Below are positions 56,432-64,000 of a DNA stretch of 64,000 nt, piece after piece (the first letter of the stretch is position 1; each line of letters begins with the position of its first letter). The notes under the pieces were generated by a model. That model was not told the origin of the DNA and ran no database searches. It was given only the letters and a program-made list of their open reading frames with translations. The position numbers were made by a program, and so were the translations under genes. This DNA comes from Bacteroidota bacterium. GTDB lineage: Bacteria; Bacteroidota; Bacteroidia; Cytophagales; Cyclobacteriaceae. The DNA lies in the NCBI GenBank assembly GCA_027592755.1, contig JAQCLE010000010.1, positions 1 to 64,000 of the forward strand. The letters run 5' to 3'.

Positions 56432-57964
56432 TTATTGATAAACAATCTTATTTATATAAAAAACATGACGGCGTCGGCTATCATTCTTTTGCTTTATCCG
56501 CTGAATTCCGTAAGCGTAAAAACTGTTTCCGTTCCACTTGGCTAATCCACCCTCTTCTTCCCGATCTTTGATCAATTCATCATCGTCAGTCATCAATTTT
56601 ATGGCACTAATTGTTTTACCTTCAGAAATATCATCCCCAATGATGAGTTTTGATCTTATTTCTCCTTCAAACATATATAAGAGGATAACTTCATCTTTTT
56701 TACCAGCTACATGAACAAATTGTTTTAATTCAGTACTAAGTACATCCGAAATTTCAAAACTATTATCCCAGGTTACTTCTCCGTTTTCATCAAAAGCAAT
56801 TATGACAGCATGGGTGTATTTGTAACCGACAATGTACTGATCATAAGCCTGATTGGAAAATTGTCCAATCGACAGAGAACTATACGGTGATGCTTGTTTG
56901 AGATAATAAGCTTCCCCGATCATGACATAATTATCATTAAGCTTTACAATGTCATGGACAAGCAACCGATAACTCAACCTAATTTTCTTGCCACTCACTC
57001 GCCTTCTTTTTAATCTGTTTTCAACTCTTTCCTGACGCTTCGAGGGAAGGAAAGAAAAAAAGTTTTCAAGATCCGGAAAAGCATAGTATTTGAGGTATTC
57101 CTGTTGACCTCTATTGATTTTTGCAATATAAACTCCCCGGGAATAGTTTGATTTTCGAGCTGCATAAGTTCCAGTGATGTACTGCGCTCCTCTGTTCAAT
57201 CTTGTCGATTGACCATAAAGAAGACTTTTTTCATCTTCAGGTTCGAGCACCCGGTTTTGAAGCATTTCTCCAAGCTGATTGAAGGTCCTAATACTAATGG
57301 TCTGGCGATTTCCTGGTGTAAATTCTGCCATTAGTGTGTTAAACCTTAAGCGTTCATCATCTAATTCGATATCCAAAAGTTCTGATTTGTTGTTGTAAAA
57401 ACCAGGGAGGACCTTCATTCGCCGCTCTTCTAAGTCGTATAAGAAAATCACGGGGCGATAATTGGCATAGCCCCCAATAATTACTATATCTCCGAGAACT
57501 TCGAATTCCGTTAAACTGAGGGGGAAAATTGTTTCGAGCTTGAATTGGGTGGTGTCTCCATTAGCAAGGTTCAACCTCAAAAGCGTGAATTCTCTGACAT
57601 CCCTTTTCCTTGATTCCGCGTAGAGCAGATTGACATACCCGGCACTGTAATCGAAACCGCGGTATTCAAAAATGGATGAAAGAACATATTTCTTCACCCA
57701 TTTTTCCTGAAGAAGAGTGTCAACATAATGATATTCCCAATAATATCCCCCGGAAGATCTTTCAGAAGTTTCCTTTAGAACAACCAAACCCATTTCATCA
57801 GCCGGAACAATATGATAGTCGCCATCTTCAAATTTGTATTCGAATTCAATACGGTTTGGCTGAAGCAGATAGTCAACTTCCTGGTTTTCTACCCTCTTTT
57901 GCCCTAAAAGCTCAAAAGAAATCATCACAAACACCAACACTGCACATAACTTACAAATCCTCAT
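56432..57964 (-). CDS. secreted protein of unknown function, probable beta-propeller
   Basis: The 510-residue protein has a signal peptide (MRICKLCAVLVFVMISFELLGQ). The rest is made of repeated beta-strand patterns with Asp/Gly turns (VLGDIVIIGGYANYRPVIFLYDL, VIGEAYYLKQ and others; cores DIVIIGGYANY and DNYVMIGEAYY), compatible with a multi-blade propeller. I recognise no catalytic motif. A basic segment (RVENRLKRRRVSGKKIRLSYR, about 330-350) is unusual in an otherwise acidic protein. It starts 212 bases after the EVE gene stop, beyond a terminator. A domain of unknown function is all I can support. Confidence 0.6.
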   Translation of the reverse strand: MRICKLCAVLVFVMISFELLGQKRVENQEVDYLLQPNRIEFEYKFEDGDYHIVPADEMGLVVLKETSERSSGGYYWEYHYVDTLLQEKWVKKYVLSSIFEYRGFDYSAGYVNLLYAESRKRDVREFTLLRLNLANGDTTQFKLETIFPLSLTEFEVLGDIVIIGGYANYRPVIFLYDLEERRMKVLPGFYNNKSELLDIELDDERLRFNTLMAEFTPGNRQTISIRTFNQLGEMLQNRVLEPEDEKSLLYGQSTRLNRGAQYITGTYAARKSNYSRGVYIAKINRGQQEYLKYYAFPDLENFFSFLPSKRQERVENRLKRRRVSGKKIRLSYRLLVHDIVKLNDNYVMIGEAYYLKQASPYSSLSIGQFSNQAYDQYIVGYKYTHAVIIAFDENGEVTWDNSFEISDVLSTELKQFVHVAGKKDEVILLYMFEGEIRSKLIIGDDISEGKTISAIKLMTDDDELIKDREEEGGLAKWNGNSFYAYGIQRIKQKNDSRRRHVFYINKIVYQ

Positions 57965-58042
57965 TGACTGTTGTTAAGTGATACAAATTATAAAAAGATT
58001 ATACGTGATGTTGTGCGATTCATCCAATTTCTAAGGTAAAAA

Positions 58043-58084
58043 TAAAAAAAACCGATACCCATTGGAGGCTATCGGCTTTTTGCT
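58043..58084 (-). terminator. intrinsic terminator after the EVE gene
   Basis: Minus strand reading gives CCGATA-12-base loop-TATCGG, followed by TTTTTTTTATTTTT (58052-58075 and flank). It lies 93 bases beyond the EVE gene stop and ahead of the propeller gene start at 57964. The six-base stem is modest but the T tract is strong on the minus strand; the opposite strand has a shorter T run. Confidence 0.65.
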
Positions 58085-58176
58085 AACGATATAATGTGTC
58101 TTCGAAAAAATTTAAAACAACTAAACCATATAATTCTTATGGTTCTTTTTTTAATACACATTCGAAACGTCTTCCC

Positions 58177-58581
58177 CTACTCCGCAAGGCTTAGGATTAG
58201 ATCATAATGTTCTTTACCTACGGGCATCACAGATAGTCTCGAATTACGCACGAGGATGAATCCTTCAAAACGTGGATCAGCTTTAATCTCTGCAAGGCCA
58301 ACGGGTTTGTTAAGCTTTCGAATTGGAACAAGATCCACAACTTTCCATATTGGTTCGTCCGCAGTGGGATCGGGGTAGTGTTCTTTGATCACTTTAGCTA
58401 TCCCGACAACTTCCTTACCTGTTACACTATGGTAGAAGAGCACTTCATCTCCATCTTTCATGGCTTTTAAATTGTTTCGGGCCTGGAAATTCCTGACACC
58501 GTTCCACATGTCCCGTCCTAATTTTACGAAATCATCCCAGGAATATGTCCCGGGTTCTGTTTTCACTAACCAGTAGTTCAT
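58177..58581 (-). CDS. EVE-domain protein
   Basis: The 134-residue protein is a single EVE (PUA-like) domain: MNYWLVKTEPGTYSWDDFV, MWNGVRNFQARNNLKAMKDGDEVLFYHS, and VRNSRLSVMPV at the end. EVE domains read modified bases in DNA or RNA. The aromatic pocket Trp and Tyr are present. It follows the TPM gene by 12 bases. Its role is not predictable, but it may associate with RNA modification. Confidence 0.93.
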   Translation of the reverse strand: MNYWLVKTEPGTYSWDDFVKLGRDMWNGVRNFQARNNLKAMKDGDEVLFYHSVTGKEVVGIAKVIKEHYPDPTADEPIWKVVDLVPIRKLNKPVGLAEIKADPRFEGFILVRNSRLSVMPVGKEHYDLILSLAE

Positions 58582-58593
58582 GTCATTTATTCG

Positions 58594-59244
58594 CTATTCG
58601 CCAATTCTAATATCGTCCGACAGCTCATTCTTGTCTTTAGGAATGTTGTCGAAGCCATTATCCAAAAGTAATTGCTTACATTGACCTATTGCTTCAACCA
58701 GGCCATTTGTTAATTGTTTGCTCTTAATGCCTGATACAATAGTGCCGACAACACGTTCCCAATCAGACGATTTTAACTTTTCGTTGATCCCCTTATCGCC
58801 CAATACTACAACCATATGCTCCAGCTGACTTACAAAGACAAGTATTCCGATTCTATCATCCGTGTTGAATATCTCTTCTTCCAGAAATACTTCCTCAGCC
58901 CGCCTTGATACCCGCATGAGCATTTTTTGCTTGTTCACAAGAACTCTTTTTAATGATTGTAAGAGAATTGGAATTAAATAGCCTACGACCATCAACAAGA
59001 AAATCGCTATTGAAAGTTCAAAAGGAGTAATCCTGAATGGAATTAGCCACAGGTACGAAAATATAGCCACAGAAGCCGCTGTAATTGCACCCATCATTGC
59101 CGACAGATACCAACTGGCTTCATCATAGGTATCACTTCGAGGCACAAAATAGGGAACCAGTTCTCCTGATGTGGCACCTTCAAGGTCTTTAACAGCCTCA
59201 GATATTTTCTTTTTCTCGTCTTCTGAAAAGTACGTTTTGCTCAT
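58594..59244 (-). CDS. TPM-domain membrane protein
   Basis: A 216-residue protein. A TPM (Repair_PSII/TLP18.3) domain is spread over 1-30 and 130-200: FSEDEKKKISEAVKDLEGATSGELVPYFVPRSDTYD at the start and DRIGILVFVSQLEHMVVVLGDKGIN later. Two transmembrane helices sit between (about 48-70 and 78-100). The function of TPM modules is mostly unclear; some are phosphatases. It lies 2 bases after the broken TPM gene and ahead of the EVE gene. Confidence 0.85.
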   Translation of the reverse strand: MSKTYFSEDEKKKISEAVKDLEGATSGELVPYFVPRSDTYDEASWYLSAMMGAITAASVAIFSYLWLIPFRITPFELSIAIFLLMVVGYLIPILLQSLKRVLVNKQKMLMRVSRRAEEVFLEEEIFNTDDRIGILVFVSQLEHMVVVLGDKGINEKLKSSDWERVVGTIVSGIKSKQLTNGLVEAIGQCKQLLLDNGFDNIPKDKNELSDDIRIGE

Positions 59245-59256
59245 GATTATATCAAA

Positions 59257-60119
59257 TTACCAACCTCCGGAAGCACCTCCGCCGCCGAAACCACCTCCGC
59301 CGCCACTAAAACCGCCAAATCCACCGCCACCACTGTAGCCACGACCACTCCCGCCATAATAGCCGCCCCCGTAGTATCCACCTGTACCGCCCGACTTCCA
59401 GCGGATAATACCAGTGTAATTACACCGATTATTAAACCAAATACTAAATTGGCAAAAAACCATCCCAGGGCAAAAATGACAACGAAGGCGATGGCTTTAC
59501 CCACTTTTCCTTTAACAAGCTTGTTAAAAATTGAAATGGCGATGAACGCGATAATCGACCACAGCCAGATACTATGTCTGGTATTTTTAGTAGATATATG
59601 CTGACCTTGTTCGGGTAACGGTAATTCCTCACCATTCACCAGTTTGATAATGGAATCTACTCCCTCTTCAATACCTTCAACAAAATGTCCCGTTCTGAAT
59701 TCCGGAATAATTACTTGCTCAATTATTCGTTTCGATAGCGCATCGGGAACTGCCCCTTCAAGCCCATAACCTACCTCTATCCTTACACGACGATCATTCT
59801 TGGCAACAATTAGAATTATACCATCATCTACACCTTGTCGGCCGATCCTCCACTACTCTGCGACTTTTATTCCATATTGCTCAATCGTTTCATCCCCTGT
59901 AGTCGGGATGATCAGCACCACGATCTGACTTCCTTTTGATTGTTCAAAAGATGCCACTTTACTTTCAAGATGCTGCACATCCATTGCACTGAAAGTACTT
60001 GTAAAATCGTTGACCCTTGCCTTTAACTCCGGAACCTGAACGATGTCGCCGACTGCACTGAGTGCATAAAGCGAAATTATGAAAACTAAAAATGGTTGAA
60101 TTGATGATCGAAATTGCAT
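59257..60119 (-). pseudogene. TPM-domain (YgcG-like) secreted protein, broken by a stop codon and a frameshift
   Basis: From MQFRSSIQPFLVF (60119) the frame gives a signal peptide and the TPM domain up to GIKVAE. There an in-frame TAG (59853-59855) interrupts it where homologues have an amino acid before W.IG. The same frame then continues WRIGRQGVDDGIILIVAKNDR...VGYGLEGAVPDALS and a membrane segment. Near 59400 the Gly-rich tail SGGTGGYYGGGYYGG lies in the -1 frame. A single missing A in the GGAAG run would restore it, and it ends GGGGASGGW at 59257. So two lesions are present. The gene is divergent from lemA, its usual partner. Confidence 0.82.
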
Positions 60120-60153
60120 TTGGCCTAAAAGTAATAAACTATTGCTAATTTTG
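60119..60153 (+). promoter_or_regulatory. candidate promoter for lemA
   Basis: TTTG (60119-60122) and TAATTTTG (60146-60153) on the plus strand match the Bacteroidota TTTG...TAnnTTTG pattern with 23 bases between, slightly above the usual 19. Initiation would fall about 20 bases before the lemA ATG at 60178. The region is only 58 bases and must also serve the divergent TPM gene. Confidence 0.35.
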
Positions 60154-60177
60154 ACCCTAAGATCGACTAAGATAACT

Positions 60178-60771
60178 ATGAAAAAAAGCTGGATAATTAT
60201 AGGAGTAATACTGGTAGTTGTATTCATCATTTACAGGATGTTTGCCGGTACATACAATGAAATGGTAACCCTCGATGAAAGTGTTACAACGGCCTGGTCT
60301 AATGTAGAAACGCAATACCAACGACGGTCTGACCTAATTCCGAATCTTGTAAATACAGTTAAAGGGTATGCAGCCCATGAAGAAGAAGTGCTAACTGGAG
60401 TTGTTGAAGCCAGGGCGAAGGCTACAAGTGTTACCATTGATCCATCCAACCTCGATGCGGCCTCAATCCAACGTTTTCAAGCTGCCCAGGGGCAATTGAA
60501 CTCAGCCCTTTCAAGATTGCTGGTAACCGTAGAAAAGTACCCCGATTTAAAAGCCAATCAGAACTTCCTTGAATTGCAGGCGCAACTAGAGGGGACTGAA
60601 AATCGCATCGCAGTTGCCAGAGACAGGTTCAATGGGTCAGTACAGGGATATAATACCTACATCCGCAGTTTCCCTAATACGATGTTAGCCGGAATGTTTG
60701 GTTTCGAGCGAAGGTCTCAGTTTGAAGCAAGTGAGGGTGCAGAGAATGCGCCTTCAGTCAGCTTTGATTGA
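60178..60771 (+). CDS. lemA: LemA-family protein
   Basis: The start is at MKKSWIIIGVILVVV (60178); the frame extends 12 codons upstream without a membrane-compatible N-terminus. The 197-residue protein has one N-terminal transmembrane helix (about 5-20), then the conserved LemA helical repeat: DESVTTAWSNVETQYQRRSDLIPNLVNTVKGYA and ENRIAVARDRFNGSVQGYN (cores YQRRSDLIPNLV and ARDRFN). LemA proteins are membrane-anchored coiled helices that occur with TPM proteins. Here the TPM partners are divergent and one is broken. The exact role is unknown. Confidence 0.95.
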   Translation: MKKSWIIIGVILVVVFIIYRMFAGTYNEMVTLDESVTTAWSNVETQYQRRSDLIPNLVNTVKGYAAHEEEVLTGVVEARAKATSVTIDPSNLDAASIQRFQAAQGQLNSALSRLLVTVEKYPDLKANQNFLELQAQLEGTENRIAVARDRFNGSVQGYNTYIRSFPNTMLAGMFGFERRSQFEASEGAENAPSVSFD

Positions 60772-60889
60772 TCTGTGGTTTCAATTTTGACCCAGGATTT
60801 AGCAAATCCACCACTGATTAGAAAACAATAGTAATTCAAGGTCTTTTTGGATAACTTTATTGACATTTCATGGTCTCAATGGTTTTTTC

Positions 60890-62131
60890 ATGAAGAAATA
60901 TGCCCTTGCTATTTCCTGCTTTTTAACCTGTTATTTAAGCTATGCAGCGGCCATTCTTATCCCAATGGACGAGAAACAAAACAACCATCTGAAAGCCTAT
61001 GGCGCTGCTTTTTACTGCCTTCAGGAAGAGATAGATGTAGATTGGCTTTTGAATTACAGGGGTGGCAGTTTCCTGATTCCTTATTCTGACAAGATTTTGA
61101 GAGAGTGCTCAGTGCGTGGGGTTTCATTTGAAATGATTTCAGATGCCCAGGTAAATCAAATTCTGAATCAGATCAGTTCACCAAGCGTGAATATGAATGT
61201 GGTCAAGCTTGAAAAAGCACCTCGCATTGCCGTTTACTCTCCAAAGAATGAATTTGTAGAAGATGAATCAGACGCGGTCATTGCCGTACTCGAATACGCT
61301 GAGATACCGTTTACAATCATTTACGATGAGGAAGTATTGATGGGTGAACTTGCTAATTATGACTGGTTACACCTGCATCATGAGGATTTTACGGGGCAGA
61401 TATACCGGTTTCTCAGACGGGAATCAGATTATCTTCAGGCGGAAATGCAGCGTACAACCGCTATCGGATTAGGCTATCAGTCAGTGCCTGCCATGAAATA
61501 TGATGTTGCGAAGCAAATAAGGTCATTCTGCGCTTCCGGGAAATATTTATTTGCCATGTGCTCCGGTGCTGAGACATTCGATATTGCACTTGCTGCTGAT
61601 GGTGTTCCGATTAATGGCTACTCAGATGATGAGGGAGATGATCTGAGTGAACTTGGCAAACTCGATTACGGCAAATCCTTTGCTTTTCAAAACTTCACAC
61701 TTGGGAATGGAAGAAATTTTTCTGATATAAATGTCAGCGGCCGATGGGGTGGTTTGGAAGACGAGTTTTTCACTTTGTTCCAATTTTCGGCCAAATGGGA
61801 TATTGTCCCGAGTTTACTCACACAAAACCATGAATATGTTATCCACGAATTTCATGGACTTACCTCCGCTTTCGAAAAAAACCTCGTAAAATCAAGCGCT
61901 TTGATTTTAGGAGAAAATGACGATGCTGACCGGGTGCGGTACATTTATGGCACTTTTGGGGAAGGGCACTGGACCTACTACAGCGGACATGACCCGGAAA
62001 GGGGTTCGGGACGAAACAGGGGCATGTCAAGAAGGCCGTTGGTAGAGCTGCATCCAAACTCACCGGGCTATCGATTGATCCTTAACAACGTGTTGTTTCC
62101 TGCAGCGAAGAAGAAAAAGCAGAAGACTTAG
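60890..62131 (+). CDS. secreted protein resembling Bacteroidota 'asparagine synthetase B' family, function unknown
   Basis: I start at MKKYALAISCFLTCYL (60890), which gives a clean signal peptide; the frame starts ten codons upstream. The 413-residue protein has ILIPMDEKQNNHLKAYGAAF, VDWLLNYRGGSFLIP, WLHLHHEDFTGQIY, FAMCSGAETFDIALAA and HDPERGSGRNRG. Database names for such proteins say asparagine synthetase B, but no glutaminase or ATP-binding motif is visible, so the name is misleading. The MCSGAE segment with Cys and the following Glu could be an amidase-like nucleophile elbow of a class I glutaminase fold. Function open. Confidence 0.7.
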   Translation: MKKYALAISCFLTCYLSYAAAILIPMDEKQNNHLKAYGAAFYCLQEEIDVDWLLNYRGGSFLIPYSDKILRECSVRGVSFEMISDAQVNQILNQISSPSVNMNVVKLEKAPRIAVYSPKNEFVEDESDAVIAVLEYAEIPFTIIYDEEVLMGELANYDWLHLHHEDFTGQIYRFLRRESDYLQAEMQRTTAIGLGYQSVPAMKYDVAKQIRSFCASGKYLFAMCSGAETFDIALAADGVPINGYSDDEGDDLSELGKLDYGKSFAFQNFTLGNGRNFSDINVSGRWGGLEDEFFTLFQFSAKWDIVPSLLTQNHEYVIHEFHGLTSAFEKNLVKSSALILGENDDADRVRYIYGTFGEGHWTYYSGHDPERGSGRNRGMSRRPLVELHPNSPGYRLILNNVLFPAAKKKKQKT

Positions 62132-62248
62132 ATAGCAATAATATTTTGCATTGCTAAATCTTAATATAAATTTGCGACCTTATTTTACCGGGTAAAGTTG
62201 TTATGTGGAGGTTCACACCGACACTCACTCCCGTACCCACACCCAGTC

Positions 62249-62291
62249 GCCTCCTTAGCTCTCCCGAAGTTTCGGGATGGTAGAGCAACTG
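62249..62291 (+). repeat. partial tRNA-Thr-like copy interrupted by a 16-bp palindrome
   Basis: GCCTCCTTAGCTC (62249-62261) and TGGTAGAGCAACTG (62278-62291) equal the first part of the true tRNA-Thr at 62313. In place of its AGC the perfect palindrome TCCCGAAGTTTCGGGA (62262-62277) sits in the D-arm. The copy stops before the anticodon. The two copies start 64 bases apart. Confidence 0.75.
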
Positions 62292-62312
62292 GAGAAAAGA
62301 TAGTAAGGATAA

Positions 62313-62385
<73 letters not shown>

Positions 62386-62396
62386 CTTGATAATCA

Positions 62397-62433
62397 GGCA
62401 GTTAAGACTAAAAATCTTAACTGCCTTTTTTAT
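62397..62433 (+). terminator. intrinsic terminator after tRNA-Thr
   Basis: A perfect 11-bp stem GGCAGTTAAGA/TCTTAACTGCC (62397-62407 and 62415-62425) with a 7-base loop is followed by TTTTTTATTT. It ends the tRNA transcript. The IS256-like remnant begins right at its T tract. Confidence 0.9.
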
Positions 62434-62865
62434 TTGCACGTAATTTGCACGCATCTGCTCTTACTATAAGAAGAGCCATAAATCTTAGCTATCACATCTT
62501 CAATTTGACGGGTAGTCAAACCTTTACCATAAAGTTCAAAACAAAGATCTTTTATCTGTTCCTCTTGCTGATCAAGCATCCCTAAATAATATGACTGGCC
62601 TAAAAACTCCCATCCGATCCCTGGGGATCTTTATTTGAAGCCGTGAGCCTATTCCTGATCGACTGGCCATTCGGTAACCATTTCCTTTATTTCCTTCGGT
62701 TTGATCTTCACCCAAAAAAACCTGACGCTCACTATACATTAACCCATTGATCATCATTGCAAACACCTCATTCAATTCATTCTCGTTTTGAATATGATCA
62801 TTGATTACATTTTGAAGCTGAGGTTTAGTTAATTTTGACTCGGTTTCCTGATTTAATTCTTTCAT
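62430..62865 (-). pseudogene. IS256-family (mutator) transposase, 5' fragment with frameshift
   Basis: The frame from 62865 gives the start of an IS256-family transposase: LNEVFAMMINGLMYSERQVFLG, GNKGNGYRMASR and RLQIKIPRDRMGVFRPVIL. It ends in a nonsense tail at 62572. The continuation is in another frame: LDQQEEQIKDLCFELYGKGLTTRQIEDVIAKIYGSSYSKS (core ELYGKGLTTRQIEDV). That breaks off near 62460 where about 250 more residues, including the catalytic DDE residues, should follow. It is a dead relic. Confidence 0.82.
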
Positions 62866-62930
62866 AATAATATCTGTCGTTATTTATTACTATGAAGTTA
62901 AATGTGGGAAACCATTTTTTTACACAGACA
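62430..62930 (-). mobile_element. IS256-family insertion sequence remnant
   Basis: The transposase fragment is preceded at 62912-62930 (minus reading TGTCTGTGTAAAAAAATGG) by a sequence like the terminal inverted repeat of IS256-family elements (CTGTGTAAAA core). The left end and 5' half therefore remain while the right half is lost. The break point abuts the tRNA-Thr terminator and holds GTGCAAAT twice, 11 bases apart. Confidence 0.65.
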
Positions 62931-63174
62931 CACTTTTTGGGACACTATGCCAACCTGAAATGCTAAGTAAATCCGGAATAACTAAAAGCATCAAATTGCT
63001 TTCAAAGATCGAAAGAGTAGTTGAATTGCAGGATGTCTGTTCTTTTAATTCCTGTGATTGAGTTCGGCTGTTTCGAAAACGCCTAAAAAATAGGCCCTCA
63101 TTGGCTATTAACAGACATTTATGAAATTTAGAGGTGTCAATTATAGAATATGCAAGGGAAGAACTTGCCATAGA
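62866..63174. other. spacer between the IS remnant and the DUF1501 gene, 309 bp
   Basis: Positions 62866-62930 are the IS256 terminal region. The rest, 62931-63174, is AT-rich with an 83-codon minus-strand frame that has no recognisable family features. I see no tRNA or clear terminator here. Confidence 0.5.
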
Positions 63175-64000
63175 CTATGCCAAAATCTCCTTTACCACCC
63201 TGCCATGCACATCAGTCAGACGATAGCGCCGGCCCTGGTGCTTGAAAGTAAGTCTCTCATGATCAATACCCAACAAATGCAGGAGTGTAGCCTGAAAGTC
63301 GTGTACATGGACCCCATTGTTGGCGATGTTATAGCTGAAATCATCCGTTTCACCGTAAACCGTCCCAGCTTTTATGCCACCACCAGCCATCCACATAGAG
63401 AAACAGCGTGGATGATGATCACGTCCATAATTTTCCCGTGTAAGTTGACCCTGTGAAAAACTGGTGCGGCCAAACTCTCCTCCCCACACTACGAGGGTAT
63501 CTTCCAGTAAACCACGCTGTTTCAGGTCCTTCACCAGTGCCGCAGATGGCTGATCTCCTGAACTGGTCATCTTCTGAATTTCAGTGGGTAAATTGCCATG
63601 CTGATCCCATCCCATATGGTAGAGCTGGATAAAAGGAACATCCCTTTCGGCCAGACGGCGTGCCAATAAACAATTGGCGGCATAAGATCCAGGCTTTCGT
63701 ACATCCGGGCCATACATGTCCAGGATATATTCAGGCTCATCGGAAAAGTCTGTTACCTCAGGCACACTGGTTTGCATGCGGTAAGCCAGCTCATACTGAT
63801 TTAATTTGGAGTCAATTTCAGGATCACCCCAAACTGCCTTCTGTTCCGCTTCCAGTTGTCCAAGATAATCCAGTTCACGCCGCCTGCTATCGCGATCAAT
63901 TCCATCAGGATTTGATAAATAAAGCACCGGATCGGCCCCTGACCTGAATCGTACACCCTGATGATGTGAAGGCAGAAAACCGTTGTTCCAGATTTGCATG
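63175..64000 (-). CDS. DUF1501 (alkaline-phosphatase-like) protein, C-terminal part, cut by window edge
   Basis: 275 codons of a larger gene are visible. They contain [96 protein letters not shown] and the terminal [16 protein letters not shown] (core motifs [22 protein letters not shown]). These are the standard marks of DUF1501 proteins, relatives of alkaline phosphatase and sulfatase, usually exported by the Tat route and encoded next to DUF1553/DUF1549 cytochrome-like genes. The base composition is clearly richer in GC than the rest of the window. The N-terminus is beyond 64000. Confidence 0.92.
   Translation of the reverse strand, partial: MQIWNNGFLPSHHQGVRFRSGADPVLYLSNPDGIDRDSRRRELDYLGQLEAEQKAVWGDPEIDSKLNQYELAYRMQTSVPEVTDFSDEPEYILDMYGPDVRKPGSYAANCLLARRLAERDVPFIQLYHMGWDQHGNLPTEIQKMTSSGDQPSAALVKDLKQRGLLEDTLVVWGGEFGRTSFSQGQLTRENYGRDHHPRCFSMWMAGGGIKAGTVYGETDDFSYNIANNGVHVHDFQATLLHLLGIDHERLTFKHQGRRYRLTDVHGRVVKEILA

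Noticed and set aside
59257-59463. 68-codon Gly-rich ORF
   Set aside because: It is the shifted tail of the broken TPM gene and not an independent gene; its first third is out-of-frame text.
62920-63171. 83-codon minus-strand ORF between the IS remnant and DUF1501
   Set aside because: No signal peptide, domain or plausible composition; it runs into the IS terminal region and looks like chance.

Overview
The window reads as a Bacteroidota chromosome, most likely order Cytophagales (Fulvivirga/Reichenbachiella-like). The support is an AT-rich composition, a UpxY-type NusG paralogue in a polysaccharide operon, an ECF sigma factor next to an anti-sigma factor fused to an outer-membrane beta-barrel, a carboxypeptidase-D-like/TonB-plug protein, near absence of Shine-Dalgarno sequences, and promoter-like TTG...TAnnTTTG boxes. 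No species call is possible from the sequence alone.

Positions 1-31043 (minus strand) are one large surface-polysaccharide locus. Transcription runs from right to left. It begins with an epimerase, a Wza-like SLBB exporter, a winged-helix regulator, a UpxY antiterminator and a Wzz-like chain-length protein. Next come four enzymes of the WbpA/E/D/B type that make a UDP-2,3-diacetamido-uronic acid, an ABC exporter pair (Wzm/Wzt), an epimerase, an aminotransferase and an asparagine-synthase-like amidotransferase. After these lies a compact acyl-carrier assembly line: NeuD-like acyltransferase, ACP, SDR reductase, metallo-hydrolase, KAS III, MaoC-SDR fusion, FkbH, a second ACP and an AMP ligase. 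A methyltransferase split over two reading frames, three related glycosyltransferases with an epimerase, and the start of a second asparagine synthase finish the locus. A CpsB-type phosphatase diverges from its right end. My reading is that the locus builds and exports a glycan with amidated diacetamido-uronic acid and an unusual ACP-borne acyl or glyceryl substituent.

Positions 31820-33640 hold two gene remnants, a TonB-plug protein start and an anti-sigma barrel end, apparently joined by a deletion. Positions 33639-41078 are housekeeping: murF, the rimP-nusA-infB operon with a structured leader, and cysS. Positions 41395-46011 form a plus-strand unit of ECF sigma factor, dual-membrane anti-sigma barrel protein, small outer-membrane-like protein and a secreted WD40-caspase.

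Positions 46070-62131 carry mixed metabolic and envelope genes: LysE, ATP-grasp, DinB, YHS, an Nramp-like transporter without the usual metal motif, MFS, M61 peptidase, TyrS, SixA, EVE, TPM and LemA. One TPM gene is broken by a stop and a frameshift. The right end holds tRNA-Thr, preceded by a partial tRNA copy interrupted by a perfect palindrome and followed by an IS256-family remnant. The 3' part of a more GC-rich DUF1501 gene closes the window.
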